64,000 nt of DNA from Cytobacillus kochii (lineage in GTDB: Bacteria; Bacillota; Bacilli; Bacillales; Cytobacillaceae), in assembly GCF_020171845.1 (NCBI RefSeq), contig NZ_JAIVAM010000016.1, forward strand, positions 59,395-123,394, read 5' to 3'. Shown here piece by piece: positions 35,060 to 43,865 of the stretch (position 1 is the stretch's first letter; every line of letters begins with the position of its first letter). A program made the translations under genes and the position numbers. The notes beneath the pieces were generated by a model. The model did not search any database. It saw nothing but the letters and a program-made list of their open reading frames with translations, and was not told the origin of the DNA.

Positions 35060-35142
35060 GCAGGACAATATATAAACATACATCGTATAGTATTCGTTCA
35101 TAATATTAATATCGTTTTTGATACGATATTCGAACAATAGAT

Positions 35143-35180
35143 AAAAGGAGGATCTGTTTAAGCAGGTCCTCTTTTGATTT
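35143..35180 (+). terminator. Terminator after the aldo/keto reductase
   Basis: AAAAGGAGGATCTG (35143-35156) pairs with CAGGTCCTCTTTT (35163-35175) with a bulge. Confidence 0.75.
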
Positions 35181-35289
35181 TTAAAAATATATGTCTGCCT
35201 TTTCTTTACCGCGATGAATTAACATCACTAAGCTTTTTAGTTCTTATTCATCTAATTCTATTTATTTTAAAGTTAATGAAATTTTTCAT

Positions 35290-35620
35290 GTGGAAGAAGA
35301 AGCCGAAGGGATTTTTATTAGTATCAAGAGCTCTGGATGGATGTTGACGAACATCATCATTGTACTCGTCATTGCTTCTGTTATTATCGGTATCGTGCGG
35401 ACATTTCTAAAACATGGGAAATATCAAATCTCTCTAGACCGTGATCGTATATACATTACGAAAGGTATAATCGAAGAAACTACCTTTACTTTATAATATC
35501 CAAAGAAAAAGTGCAGGCAATTTGAATTCTGATGAAAATACACTTGAAATCAATTCACTCTATCCATTTTTACCTGTTAAACAAATGGTTTCGGAAATTT
35601 CACCCCACCATACTGAATAG
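35290..35620 (+). pseudogene. Relic of a bacterial PH-domain (YdbT-like) membrane protein
   Basis: The C-terminal part of a bPH2 protein survives. It has a membrane helix (TNIIIVLVIASVIIGIVRTF), then DRDRIYITKGIIEE as in the last PH repeat. A frameshift follows at about 35495, after which the second frame reads ISKEKVQAI and, further on, LYPFLPVKQMVSEISP, the typical family ending. The N-terminal two thirds are absent and there is no convincing start. Confidence 0.65.
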
Positions 35621-36182
35621 AAAAAACTTCGCAAATATGTTTCATTTTTTCAACAACCGTTCATTTAATGTTATACTATAACCAAATGTTGCGCAATTTT
35701 GATTTTTAAAATTATTCAATACAATGCAAACCGTCCATCTTTCCTTGTTATTACGGAAGAAGGAGATTAATAATTTGTAAATTTTAAATTTGCTTAATTA
35801 TATGTCTATTATAGTTTTAACGATGGTTATGTATATCACCTTACAACACTAACGTTTTAAAAACGTTCTATTAATTTTAGGGAGGGTGATTTATGGAAAA
35901 AAAGTAAAATCTATTTAGCTGAAGAATATGCAGAAGAAGCTCTATTATCAATTGGTTGAAAAAGAAGATTTAAATCATGTACTTCATAAAATCCTTTATT
36001 ATCCCGATTTATTATTTTCGTCCAACTGATTATTTTGTTCTACCTCTTTCAACTATCACGGCAGGCCACCTTGCCGGTTATACTTTGCAAAATTGATGGG
36101 AAATAAATTAATGTAGCCGGAGCGTTCAACGTTCTATTGTTTGGCTTAAATGAAAAAACTTTAAAAAAGGGGAATTCAATCC
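35621..36182 (+). other. Gene-free stretch with a short coding remnant
   Basis: A GGGAGGGTGATTTATG start-like signal at 35880-35895 opens onto sequence that reads partly as protein in shifting frames (IYLAEEYAEEALLSI; EKEDLNHVLHKILYYPDLLF), with several stops. It was probably a gene upstream of the thioesterase. I cannot name it. Confidence 0.35.
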
Positions 36183-36638
36183 ATGACGATTCAATTAAAT
36201 GATGAGACCATTCATGATTTGCATTACGATGAAATTAAGCAATTTTTAAAAGACGAACCTCTTGCGTCCTTTCTCGGTATGAAACTGACAAAACTCGGAC
36301 CTGGCACAGCGGAAGCCGAATTAATTCCGGACGACCGCATGCTTAATTCACATGGAATGGTTCATGGGGCCATTATCTTTTCACTTGCTGACTACGTATT
36401 CGCCGCTGCAAGCAACTCATATGGCAAAACAGCAGTGGGCGTCACAACCAATGTTAACTTTATATCAGCTGGCAAACGTGGTAAGACATTAACGGGAAAT
36501 GCAAAAGAAGTAAAGAAAAATCATAAACTTGCTTGGTACAAAATCGATGTCCAAAGTGAGAATGAACTAATCGCAACAATGGAAGCGATGGTATACCGGA
36601 AAAGTCAATATTTTATTCAACAGGATAAATTAAGATAA
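36183..36638 (+). CDS. PaaI-type hotdog thioesterase
   Basis: This 151-residue single hotdog-fold protein belongs to the PaaI/YbgC-like acyl-CoA thioesterases. The active-site region LNSHGMVHGAIIFSLADYVF matches the HGGxxxxxxD pattern (here HGAIIFSLAD). The end VYRKSQYF is poorly conserved. Length is normal. PaaI enzymes hydrolyse aryl- or acyl-CoA; the true substrate is not evident. It has AAAAGGGG before ATG. No phenylacetate genes are nearby. Confidence 0.88.
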   Translation: MTIQLNDETIHDLHYDEIKQFLKDEPLASFLGMKLTKLGPGTAEAELIPDDRMLNSHGMVHGAIIFSLADYVFAAASNSYGKTAVGVTTNVNFISAGKRGKTLTGNAKEVKKNHKLAWYKIDVQSENELIATMEAMVYRKSQYFIQQDKLR

Positions 36639-36812
36639 GGTTTTTTACATACCGGACAATTCATTCGATTTGCAGGGGGAGTTCGTAATAGATGTTAGAA
36701 TTCAATGAAAATCCTCCGTTGTCACTTAGAGTAAGGGACATGCTTCTTAAGTTGTACTGACTAACCTAAATTATTTAAGCGTTTTCATTTAGTTATAAAG
36801 GAGGTAATAATT

Positions 36813-38180
36813 ATGCTTATAAAGCGGAAAGACGGAGAAATTCATCCTGGGTTTAAATGGGGTCCCTTTACAATGAGGATTCCAGGAGTTCATCTCGAAA
36901 TAACACCAAGTCAGCATCTTCAAGGCGGTTTATTACTACTAGCCACATGTGGGTCGATAACTCCCCTTGCGATGAAATATTTTGACATCTCTTTAGAAGT
37001 AGCATGGACAGTAAGTTTAGTGTTCCTAGTTTGGGTCATCGCTCAAACCGTTTTATTTGGTGACATATATGCTGCTGGTGCAATTACACCAGCGCTTCCC
37101 TTAACCATCGTTTATTTGAATACGCTTACACCTGGTATTGAAGCGATTCATGGTATGATCGCAATATCCATTGTAGTGATCGTATTATTCTTGTTCTTTG
37201 GTATAACTAGATTGGGAGAAAAGTTTAATAATGTAATTCCTGCGTCCCTAAAAGCGGGGATTATTATGGGGGCAGCGATTGCAGCATTTCAAAGTGAGCT
37301 TGGTCGTTTACCAACGATGCCGATTACGTTAGTGACAGCTTGGGTAATCGTCCTTCTATTAATGTTCTCTATTCCATTTGCTAGATTACCAGATACAAAG
37401 GCAAAGGCCATAGCGGGATCAAATGCATTATTAATTGCATTTGCACTAGCTGGTGTTGTAGGTTTCTCTACAGGTGAAGTTACGTTTGATCTTCAGTGGG
37501 GAATTTTTGTTCCTCCTATTGGTGAAGTGTTTTCTACATTATCCATCTGGTCAGTTGGTTTACCACCTTGGGAAATGATTGTGTCTGTGATTCCAATTGG
37601 GTTTATGTTTTATATTTTAGTGTTTGGTGATTTACTTGTTGCTCAAACATTGTTAAAAGACGCGGAAGAAGCAAGAAAAGATGAAAAAATAGATATTAAT
37701 ATGAATCGTAGTCACTTCGTACTAGCATTCCGTAACTTAGCACAAATTTTAACAGCAGGACCAATGCCGTGGCTACATGGACCAATTTGGACGGGGGTAC
37801 AAGTTTTCTTAATCCAACGTTATAAAAAGGGTCGTCATGTAATGGATTCTATTTTCTCTGGTGTAGCAAACTTCTACCTACTAGCGATTCCACTAGGTTT
37901 ACTTTTACCAGTCATGGGTATTATTGCTCCGCTATTTCCAGTTGCCCTATCGGTAACCATCCTACTCACTGGATTTGCTTGTGCGTATATAGCGATGTCA
38001 ATGGTTACAAATAATATTTCGCGTGGATTAGTGCTAATGATAGGTGTGTTATGCGCCACTTTAGGAGCTGCATGGGGAATTGGTATTGGTACCGTATTAT
38101 ATATGTTGTTGATTGGGAAAAATAAAGAGAATTTACCTATCGTTAATGATGTGAAAATAAAGGAAGAAAAAATTAGTTAA
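36813..38180 (+). CDS. Membrane transporter with an NCS2/SLC23-like fold
   Basis: This 455-residue protein has about 12-14 helices. The pattern [16 protein letters not shown] and [19 protein letters not shown] resembles the half-helix region of UraA/SulP-type transporters. No STAS domain is present. The N-terminus is cytoplasmic ([20 protein letters not shown]). Substrate unknown: organic anion or nucleobase are possible for the fold. It has AAAGGAGG before ATG, stands alone, and no regulator is adjacent. Confidence 0.7.
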   Translation: MLIKRKDGEIHPGFKWGPFTMRIPGVHLEITPSQHLQGGLLLLATCGSITPLAMKYFDISLEVAWTVSLVFLVWVIAQTVLFGDIYAAGAITPALPLTIVYLNTLTPGIEAIHGMIAISIVVIVLFLFFGITRLGEKFNNVIPASLKAGIIMGAAIAAFQSELGRLPTMPITLVTAWVIVLLLMFSIPFARLPDTKAKAIAGSNALLIAFALAGVVGFSTGEVTFDLQWGIFVPPIGEVFSTLSIWSVGLPPWEMIVSVIPIGFMFYILVFGDLLVAQTLLKDAEEARKDEKIDINMNRSHFVLAFRNLAQILTAGPMPWLHGPIWTGVQVFLIQRYKKGRHVMDSIFSGVANFYLLAIPLGLLLPVMGIIAPLFPVALSVTILLTGFACAYIAMSMVTNNISRGLVLMIGVLCATLGAAWGIGIGTVLYMLLIGKNKENLPIVNDVKIKEEKIS

Positions 38181-38982
38181 TCAAAAGCGTAATTGAACAA
38201 CTTACGTGTATTTTGAAAAAGATTGTTTTTAAAATTGGAACTGGTGGTTTTGCTGGTAGGGATCTGGTGCAAATTCTTGAAGAAAATATAAAAGCGAAAG
38301 ATTTCTATTGACTCCTAATCCTAAGCAATTAGTCCAAACAGTGAATGGATGAATTCTTTTTGAATTTGTACAGCTGTCCTTTTTTAGAGTACTAGAATTA
38401 GTATGTCCAAGATTTATGAGTATTGAAATTTTTTAGCAAGAACAAAATCTAGCACAAGGGGAGACTCGTACCTAATCATAAAACTATCAATCCATTAGTG
38501 GAAAAGTAGGATTATGGTTAAGTGACGATCTTTTGCCCAAAATGTGGCTTTGTGAGGTACTTTTGATCAAACTTTATTCCAAGGCTACAAGAACTTGTAT
38601 AAAATTTAAATAAGAGTGATACCGTTTTTAAAATTCTGATATGCACCCCATTTGTTAGACATGATCTAACAAATGGGGAGCAGTTTTTTTATGGTTAAGT
38701 TTTCTAAAATACAAAATAGTAATAGAAAAAATCTTATCATTGTTGGATTATACATTTACAATATCAAGGAGAAGCAGCATTCAAAAAATCTATACAATTT
38801 TTATAAGTATAAACTAGATTACTGAATTACTTGTTTTTTAAAAAGGACTTTTACAACGGGTACACCTTAGGAATAGATTATTCGATTATCAATACCAAAA
38901 AAATTTGCAGAAAGTAAAAACTTAAGACTTTTTGTTTCTTTGTTATGTCTAATAACTAGAAAGAGAAAAGGGGGAAGCGCGC
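38181..38982. other. Gene-free stretch with a strong terminator and repeat pieces
   Basis: A short open run at 38236-38310 (GTGGFAGRDLVQILEENIKA) may be a gene remnant. A piece of repeat R2 lies at about 38560-38585 (ATCAAACTTTATTCCAAGGC). The rest shows no gene. The promoter of the downstream sigma operon must lie in the last part. Confidence 0.4.
38646..38691 (+). terminator. Very strong terminator
   Basis: CCCCATTTGTTAGA (38646-38659) pairs perfectly with TCTAACAAATGGGG (38665-38678), followed after a few bases by seven T. It is 465 bases after the transporter gene; no gene lies directly before it, so it may end a non-coding transcript. Confidence 0.85.
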
Positions 38983-39501
38983 TTGGAAGTGAAAAACCTA
39001 GTCAATAGAGCAAGAAAGGGAGATGATGATGCTTTCTACGAATTAATCCAAATCCATAAAAGTAGACTATTAAAAATAGCCTTGGGTTACTTACATAATG
39101 AGGAGGAGGCCTTAGAAGCATTGCAGGAAGTAACTTTTAGGGCTTATCTTTCATTGAATAAATTGAAACATGCAGAATACTTCTCAACATGGGTTATCCG
39201 GATTATGCTTAATTACTGCCATGATCAAATTCGTAAAAGAAAAAGAATCGCAGATCCTAAGTATATTGATAATTTAATGGTAACGAAGAATGACAACCAG
39301 ACGTTAGAAATAGAGGAAGCATTACTAAAAATAGATGCGCGTTTTCGAGAAGTCATTATTTTAAAGTATTATAACGATTTAAAGATAAAAGATATTGCCG
39401 AAATTCTCGAAAAGTCGGAGAGTACCATTAAAACCTGGCTATACAAAGGCCTAAAAGCACTTCAGGTTCAATTAAATAAGGGGGGTGGGCTAAATGTTTG
39501 A
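38983..39501 (+). CDS. ECF-type RNA polymerase sigma factor
   Basis: This 172-residue sigma factor has region 2 (ALGYLHNEEEALEALQEVTF, then FSTWVIRIMLNYCHDQIRK) and region 4 (VIILKYYNDLKIKDIAEIL, then ESTIKTWLYKGLKALQ). Length and absence of regions 1 and 3 mark it as ECF (group 4). It begins at TTG behind AAAGGGGGAAG. The gene overlaps the next, which encodes its likely membrane anti-sigma factor, by eight bases. It probably directs its own operon and a cell-envelope regulon. Confidence 0.93.
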   Translation: MEVKNLVNRARKGDDDAFYELIQIHKSRLLKIALGYLHNEEEALEALQEVTFRAYLSLNKLKHAEYFSTWVIRIMLNYCHDQIRKRKRIADPKYIDNLMVTKNDNQTLEIEEALLKIDARFREVIILKYYNDLKIKDIAEILEKSESTIKTWLYKGLKALQVQLNKGGGLNV

Positions 39502-40810
39502 AAGAGAAGAAAGTGAATTGGCTGAATCAAAAAAAATAATGAAGGATCTATCCATTTCTGACGATCGCTCTGACCAGGCAATTCTAAGGGGGATACAGCA
39601 AGCAAAGGCAGAGAAAAAGAAAAAGAGAGTGCAGCTGCCCATTAAGACATTCACTGCTGCATGTATTTTAGGGCTTTCGTTTATTACATCTGTTAATGTA
39701 TCCGAACCCGTTGCATATTACATGTCAAATGTACCTGGTATGGGGAAAATTGTTGATTTTGTCCGATATGACAAAGGGCTACTTGCAGCTGTTGAAAATA
39801 ATTACATACAAAAAGTGGATTCAAGTGTGAATAACAAAGGTATAGAGTTTACTTTGAATTCAATTATTCATGATGAAAAATCATTGATCATTTTTTATGA
39901 ATATCAATCAGATGAAGAAGACGTAGTTATTACTCCAGAAAGCTTTCAATTGCTTAATGAAAAAGGAGAGGTATTGCCTTATCATATAGTTGGTGAATAT
40001 TGGAATGATAATCCGGATTCTTTGCTGGAAATCAGGGTTCCTTTAAAAGAAGGGGATAATCTGCCAAATGAACTAATTCTTTCAACTCAGCTTTCTAAAG
40101 ATAAGAAACTTCTAGACGGAGTTTGGGAAATTCCCTTTACTTTAGATAAAGGTAAAATTGTTGGAAAGAAAGTGTATAATGTGGATAAAACATTAGAAAT
40201 TGAAGGACAGCAATTAACTATCAAGGACGTAACAATGTATCCTTCTCAAACAGCTGTACATGTATATTATAATTCGCAAAATAGTAAAAAGATATTTGGT
40301 ATTAATGACTTGCATCTAATAGATGAGAAAGGAGAAACATGGAATACAAGTGTAATAGAGACTACACAAATCAATGAGAACGAAACAATCATTTATTTAC
40401 AGAGCAACTACTTTACTAATCCTAAAGAATTATATTTGCGTTTCAATTCAATTCGTGCGCTTGATAAGGAAGAGCTCACTGTTGAAGTAGACCCGATAAA
40501 AAAGAAAATACTTAAGGCACCGAAAGACGGGAAATTAACAGATGTAGAGATAGAGCAAGGCGAGATGTCCATTAAATTAGATACGAATCCGAATCAATTC
40601 AAATCAGCAATTTTTACGCATGCAATAGATGCAGATGGAAATGTAATAGGTAAGCATGAACCATATGGTATCTCCTATTCTTATGTCGACGACTATGTAT
40701 TGTATTCCGTTCCTTTCCCATCTGAAGCAACTGACTTAGGACCTGTTAAACTTGAATTGCTTGATTATCCAGCCTCTATCAGTGCAGAGGCTAATGTGAA
40801 AATAAAGTAA
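39494..40810 (+). CDS. DUF4179 membrane anti-sigma-like protein
   Basis: This 438-residue protein has a cytoplasmic N-terminus (about 1-50) rich in charged residues, a single membrane helix (FTAACILGLSFITSVNVS, about 53-70), and a large extracytoplasmic region with DUF4179/DUF5643-type beta-rich domains (GIEFTLNSIIHDEKSLIIFY; TLEIEGQQLTIKDVTMYPSQ). This layout and its overlap with the sigma gene match regulators that hold ECF sigma factors at the membrane until an envelope signal arrives. The signal is not known. No cysteines for a zinc anti-sigma motif are seen. Confidence 0.88.
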   Translation: MFEREESELAESKKIMKDLSISDDRSDQAILRGIQQAKAEKKKKRVQLPIKTFTAACILGLSFITSVNVSEPVAYYMSNVPGMGKIVDFVRYDKGLLAAVENNYIQKVDSSVNNKGIEFTLNSIIHDEKSLIIFYEYQSDEEDVVITPESFQLLNEKGEVLPYHIVGEYWNDNPDSLLEIRVPLKEGDNLPNELILSTQLSKDKKLLDGVWEIPFTLDKGKIVGKKVYNVDKTLEIEGQQLTIKDVTMYPSQTAVHVYYNSQNSKKIFGINDLHLIDEKGETWNTSVIETTQINENETIIYLQSNYFTNPKELYLRFNSIRALDKEELTVEVDPIKKKILKAPKDGKLTDVEIEQGEMSIKLDTNPNQFKSAIFTHAIDADGNVIGKHEPYGISYSYVDDYVLYSVPFPSEATDLGPVKLELLDYPASISAEANVKIK

Positions 40811-41019
40811 TAGCCCAACTCCGTTAAATAAAAGGTGAATTTTTTATAAAAAACCACTGTCTGTAAGCACATTTGCATTTCTTTTTGGGGAATTACCAAA
40901 GGGATTAAAGACCTCTTAATAATAATCTCGACTGAATCTAATAGTTCCTCATTAAGTAATATGTGCTTACAGTTCCTGTACATGGGGATTATAGTCTCCC
41001 TAGTAACATACCCTTTTCA

Positions 41020-41240
41020 TCGATGAGGATGGTACTGTAATGCAGTAGTGACTAAGAATGAGATAGTCAACTTCCAGGTTGAGACAAATTTGGATGATTC
41101 GCTTGTTACATCCGAGTATACCGGGGTTCCTAATATGTCAGATGAAGATTTGCTTGCAGAAGCCTTCTGAGATTTAACCGATGGTGTAAAAGTAGCGGAC
41201 CTGTTGGGATTGCTGGAGTAGTAGATTACTTTAATTACCC
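41020..41240 (+). pseudogene. Degraded coding remnant
   Basis: Protein-like text is readable across frames: EIVNFQVETNLDDSLVTSEY, then GVPNMSDEDLLAEAF, and after frame changes DLTDGVKVA and VVDYFNYPRIGG. Stops and shifts break it. It looks like the C-terminal half of one protein. I do not recognise the family. The next small membrane gene begins 21 bases after it. Confidence 0.45.
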
Positions 41241-41260
41241 TAGAATAGGTGGGTGTTTCT

Positions 41261-41464
41261 ATGAATAAAATTTTAGCGATGTCTATTTTGGGATTGGGCA
41301 TTAGTGGTGCTGCTTTAATAATCTCAGTCCCTCTATTATTCAAATCACCAATAGGAAACTTTGAGCTGACATTTGCTGTTGGCTCAGCAGTAGCTTGTGT
41401 GGTGTTCACAGTCTCGTCTCTGTTCCTTCGAAAACGTTTAAATGAATTATATGACAAAAAGTGA
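41261..41464 (+). CDS. Small two-helix membrane protein
   Basis: This is a predicted protein of 67 residues with two hydrophobic helices (ILAMSILGLGISGAALIISV; FAVGSAVACVVFTVSSLFL) and a basic end (RKRLNELYDKK). The ribosome site (AGGTGGG) and a terminator directly after the stop support it as a gene. A GTG at 41249 is an alternative start. Function unknown. Confidence 0.6.
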   Translation: MNKILAMSILGLGISGAALIISVPLLFKSPIGNFELTFAVGSAVACVVFTVSSLFLRKRLNELYDKK

Positions 41465-41473
41465 AGACAAGAT

Positions 41474-41516
41474 GATGAAAATCCCGACCATGAGTAGGTA
41501 GGGATTTTCATCATTT
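41474..41516. terminator. Terminator after the small membrane gene
   Basis: GATGAAAATCCC (41474-41485) pairs with GGGATTTTCATC (41501-41512), a perfect 12-bp stem followed by ATTTTATC. Confidence 0.85.
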
Positions 41517-41654
41517 TATCAATTTAGACAACACATTTATGTTAGTAATTATTAACTAAGGGTTATAATGATTTTAGTTAAAAGTGTGAGATAGTTATAC
41601 GTTTGCACCTAGAAAACAGCTAGATGCAGGTTAATAAACTATTTGAAGCATATT

Positions 41655-41790
41655 CGTCATATTTAATTTTGATCAAACTTACTCCAAATCAGCATAAATT
41701 GCGATGTTTCTACCCTTTGGATATGATGGTCCAGAGAGGTTTTTTATCGGAAATTTTATTTCGCAAACGGGCATAGTTTAAGATGAAACT
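41655..41790. repeat. Composite of dispersed repeats R2 and R3
   Basis: TTGATCAAACTTACTCC (R2 piece) is followed by TTGCGATGTTTCTACCCTTTGG and GTCCAGAGAGG-TTTTTTAT, which parallels 28175-28230, and then TTCGCAAACGGGCAT, the CGGGCGC motif seen at 28250, 30345 and 31255. Nothing here codes for protein. Confidence 0.55.
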
Positions 41791-41834
41791 TTTTGTTAAC
41801 CTTAATAAGGAATAAAAATGTAAAGGAGAAAAAG

Positions 41835-42311
41835 ATGACTAAATACGGAAAGTTATATGAAGTGAATGGTCGCTATGTTTTGCAATTTGAACGTTTATTT
41901 ACCCATAAACCAGAGAGTGTTTTCCGCTACGTAACAGATCCTGATTACTTTACCAAGTGGTATCCGTTTGCAACTGGAGAGATGGATCTTAATGAAGGTG
42001 GCAAAATAGCTTTTGATGATGGCGAGGGGACGAAGTACGAAGGCATAATTACTGAATACCAACCACCTGTCGTCTTTGCCTTTCATGAAGGCGCTGATTT
42101 GCTAAGAATCGAGTTTCAAAATACCGATGACGGGTGCCGAATGAATTTTCAACATACGTTTGATGACCGGTCTTGGGCAGCGGCAACAGCAGCAGGATGG
42201 CATCGCTGTCTTGATGCATTGGTTATGTTGGCTAACGAACAGCTGCCCGAATGGCCGGATAACGGAGCGGAGTTAAGGGAGTTTTATCGGGAAGCATTTG
42301 ATTCGAATTAA
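41835..42311 (+). CDS. SRPBCC (AHSA1-like) family protein
   Basis: This is a 158-residue protein of the START/Bet-v1-like fold. The N-terminal FERLFTHKPESVFRYVTDPD and FTKWYPFATGEMDLNEGG and the C-terminal AAATAAGWHRCLDALVMLAN are typical of the AHSA1 group. These proteins bind hydrophobic ligands or act as Hsp90 activators in eukaryotes; bacterial roles are mostly unknown. The ATG at 41835 follows TAAAGGAG; the open frame begins earlier, at 41793, without a good site. Confidence 0.88.
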   Translation: MTKYGKLYEVNGRYVLQFERLFTHKPESVFRYVTDPDYFTKWYPFATGEMDLNEGGKIAFDDGEGTKYEGIITEYQPPVVFAFHEGADLLRIEFQNTDDGCRMNFQHTFDDRSWAAATAAGWHRCLDALVMLANEQLPEWPDNGAELREFYREAFDSN

Positions 42312-42396
42312 GTGGAGAATATAGCACTCATCATTAGAAGTATAGACATCTTAAAAAGTAAGTTGAAAAAAGCAAATCTAGTGACGGGGGAGATTG

Positions 42397-43050
42397 ATGG
42401 ATAAGTTAATACAAGACATCCTAAATTGGATTACAATAACGGATAAAAAGCTTATTATTGGTATTTCCGGACATGGTGCTGCTGGAAAAACAACGTTTGC
42501 CAATAAGCTTATAAATGTATTAAATCAAGATGGAGTGAATTATATAAATACAGACCCGTATATTGTTAGCTCGAATATACGAAAACATGCAATGATTAAC
42601 TATACATATCAAAACGAAAATCATCGTTATAAAATGACAGCTTGCCACCCATCAGCGCATCATTTGTTATCTTTAGAAAGAGATGTTCAGATGATTAGAG
42701 ATGGTTTAGATTTATACACAATGCATACACATTATATGAAAAGCGAATTAATTTCCTCGAGGAATAAAGTAACGATTGTTGAGGGAATGAGTGTAGCATT
42801 TATTCATCCTGATTTATTTGACTTGAAAATTTATTTCTATACAGATGGTGAAACTGAATTATTAAGGAGGTCGAATCGGGACATCGTTGAAAGGGGAGCA
42901 GATCTCAATTATTTAAGGCAATCCCATGAAGAACGAAGGATACAGTACGAAGTGTTTATGCATCCATACAGTCAGGATTTTGATATCATTATAAAAACGT
43001 CTGCAGCAGCGATATGTATAGAAAAAAATACATTTGAAGTGAAAGAATAA
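42397..43050 (+). CDS. Uridine kinase-like P-loop kinase
   Basis: This 217-residue cytoplasmic P-loop protein has a Walker A in GISGHGAAGKTTFAN (about residues 21-35) and the uridine-kinase-type layout with NTDPYIV (Walker-B-like substrate loop), MTACHPSAHH and VTIVEGMSV, then RRSNRDIVERG. It probably phosphorylates a small alcohol-bearing molecule or nucleoside; the exact substrate is not evident. ATG 42397 follows GGGGGAG (a TTG lies one codon before). It stands alone and is convergent with a LysE exporter. Confidence 0.85.
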   Translation: MDKLIQDILNWITITDKKLIIGISGHGAAGKTTFANKLINVLNQDGVNYINTDPYIVSSNIRKHAMINYTYQNENHRYKMTACHPSAHHLLSLERDVQMIRDGLDLYTMHTHYMKSELISSRNKVTIVEGMSVAFIHPDLFDLKIYFYTDGETELLRRSNRDIVERGADLNYLRQSHEERRIQYEVFMHPYSQDFDIIIKTSAAAICIEKNTFEVKE

Positions 43051-43164
43051 ACTACTTTTTTAAAAAAAGAAATCTTACCTTTTAAGCCTCCTCCCTTGCA
43101 TCTAGACAGAAGGCTTTCGCTTTTTGATAGTTTTAATACATATGAAATGATAATTCCAAGGATA

Positions 43165-43764
43165 TTACAATAAATCAAGAAAAATATAAATGGCTGTACC
43201 CCAGATAAAGATAGCAGAGAATTTATTAAATAATTGCAATACATTTCTTTTGCCATCTAACTTTTTCACAAATGCTCCTGCGATCATTAGCCCAAAGAAC
43301 CAAATCCAAGATACTGTAATACAAGTAATAGTAAAAAGAAATTGTTCTTTTCCAGCATATTTTATTGCACTTACCCCAATAACACCGACTATATCTAAGA
43401 TGGCGTGAGGGTTTAAAAAAGAAACAGATAAAGCAAAGATAATTTGTTGACGAATAGGTAAAGCCTTATTCGTTTTTTTTGTCGTTTCGGATTTCCAAAT
43501 GACAGATCCCATATACAATAAAAATAAGATACCGGTAATCATTAAAATTACTCGTAACCATTCAAATTGAAGGACAATCATTGATAAACCAAATACAGAT
43601 AATAAGATTAAAAGTGTATCAGAGATTGCAGCTGTTATCGTGGCTGGAAGTGCCTGAGCCAATCTAAGTTGCGTTGCTCCTTGAGAAAATACAAAGACAT
43701 TCTGTACCCCTAAAGGTAAAATAAGTCCGAATGCCAAAATTAATCCGTGCAGAATAGGTTCCAT
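43165..43764 (-). CDS. LysE/ArgO-family amino acid exporter
   Basis: This membrane protein of 199 residues has six helices. The N-terminal GLILPLGVQNVFVFSQGA and ITAAISDTLLILLSVFG and the central SFLNPHAILDIVGVIG are characteristic of LysE/ArgO transporters, which export basic amino acids. It has AAAGAGAG before the start. The divergent MocR-type regulator at 43866 is presumably its regulator, a common arrangement in Bacillus, but that gene is broken here. Confidence 0.92.
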   Translation of the reverse strand: MEPILHGLILAFGLILPLGVQNVFVFSQGATQLRLAQALPATITAAISDTLLILLSVFGLSMIVLQFEWLRVILMITGILFLLYMGSVIWKSETTKKTNKALPIRQQIIFALSVSFLNPHAILDIVGVIGVSAIKYAGKEQFLFTITCITVSWIWFFGLMIAGAFVKKLDGKRNVLQLFNKFSAIFIWGTAIYIFLDLL

Positions 43765-43865
43765 TCAAATCAACTCTCTTTCAATTACTATCGTACTATG
43801 ATAAAACTGAAAGAAAACAACCAATTGGATGGTTTTTTATCCACCCAATTTAAGGGGGGATTATC

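Noticed and set aside
38900..38982. ECF-type autoregulatory promoter before the sigma gene
   Set aside because: AAAACTT and GTCTAAT elements are present but spaced too far apart (about 23 bases); no convincing match.
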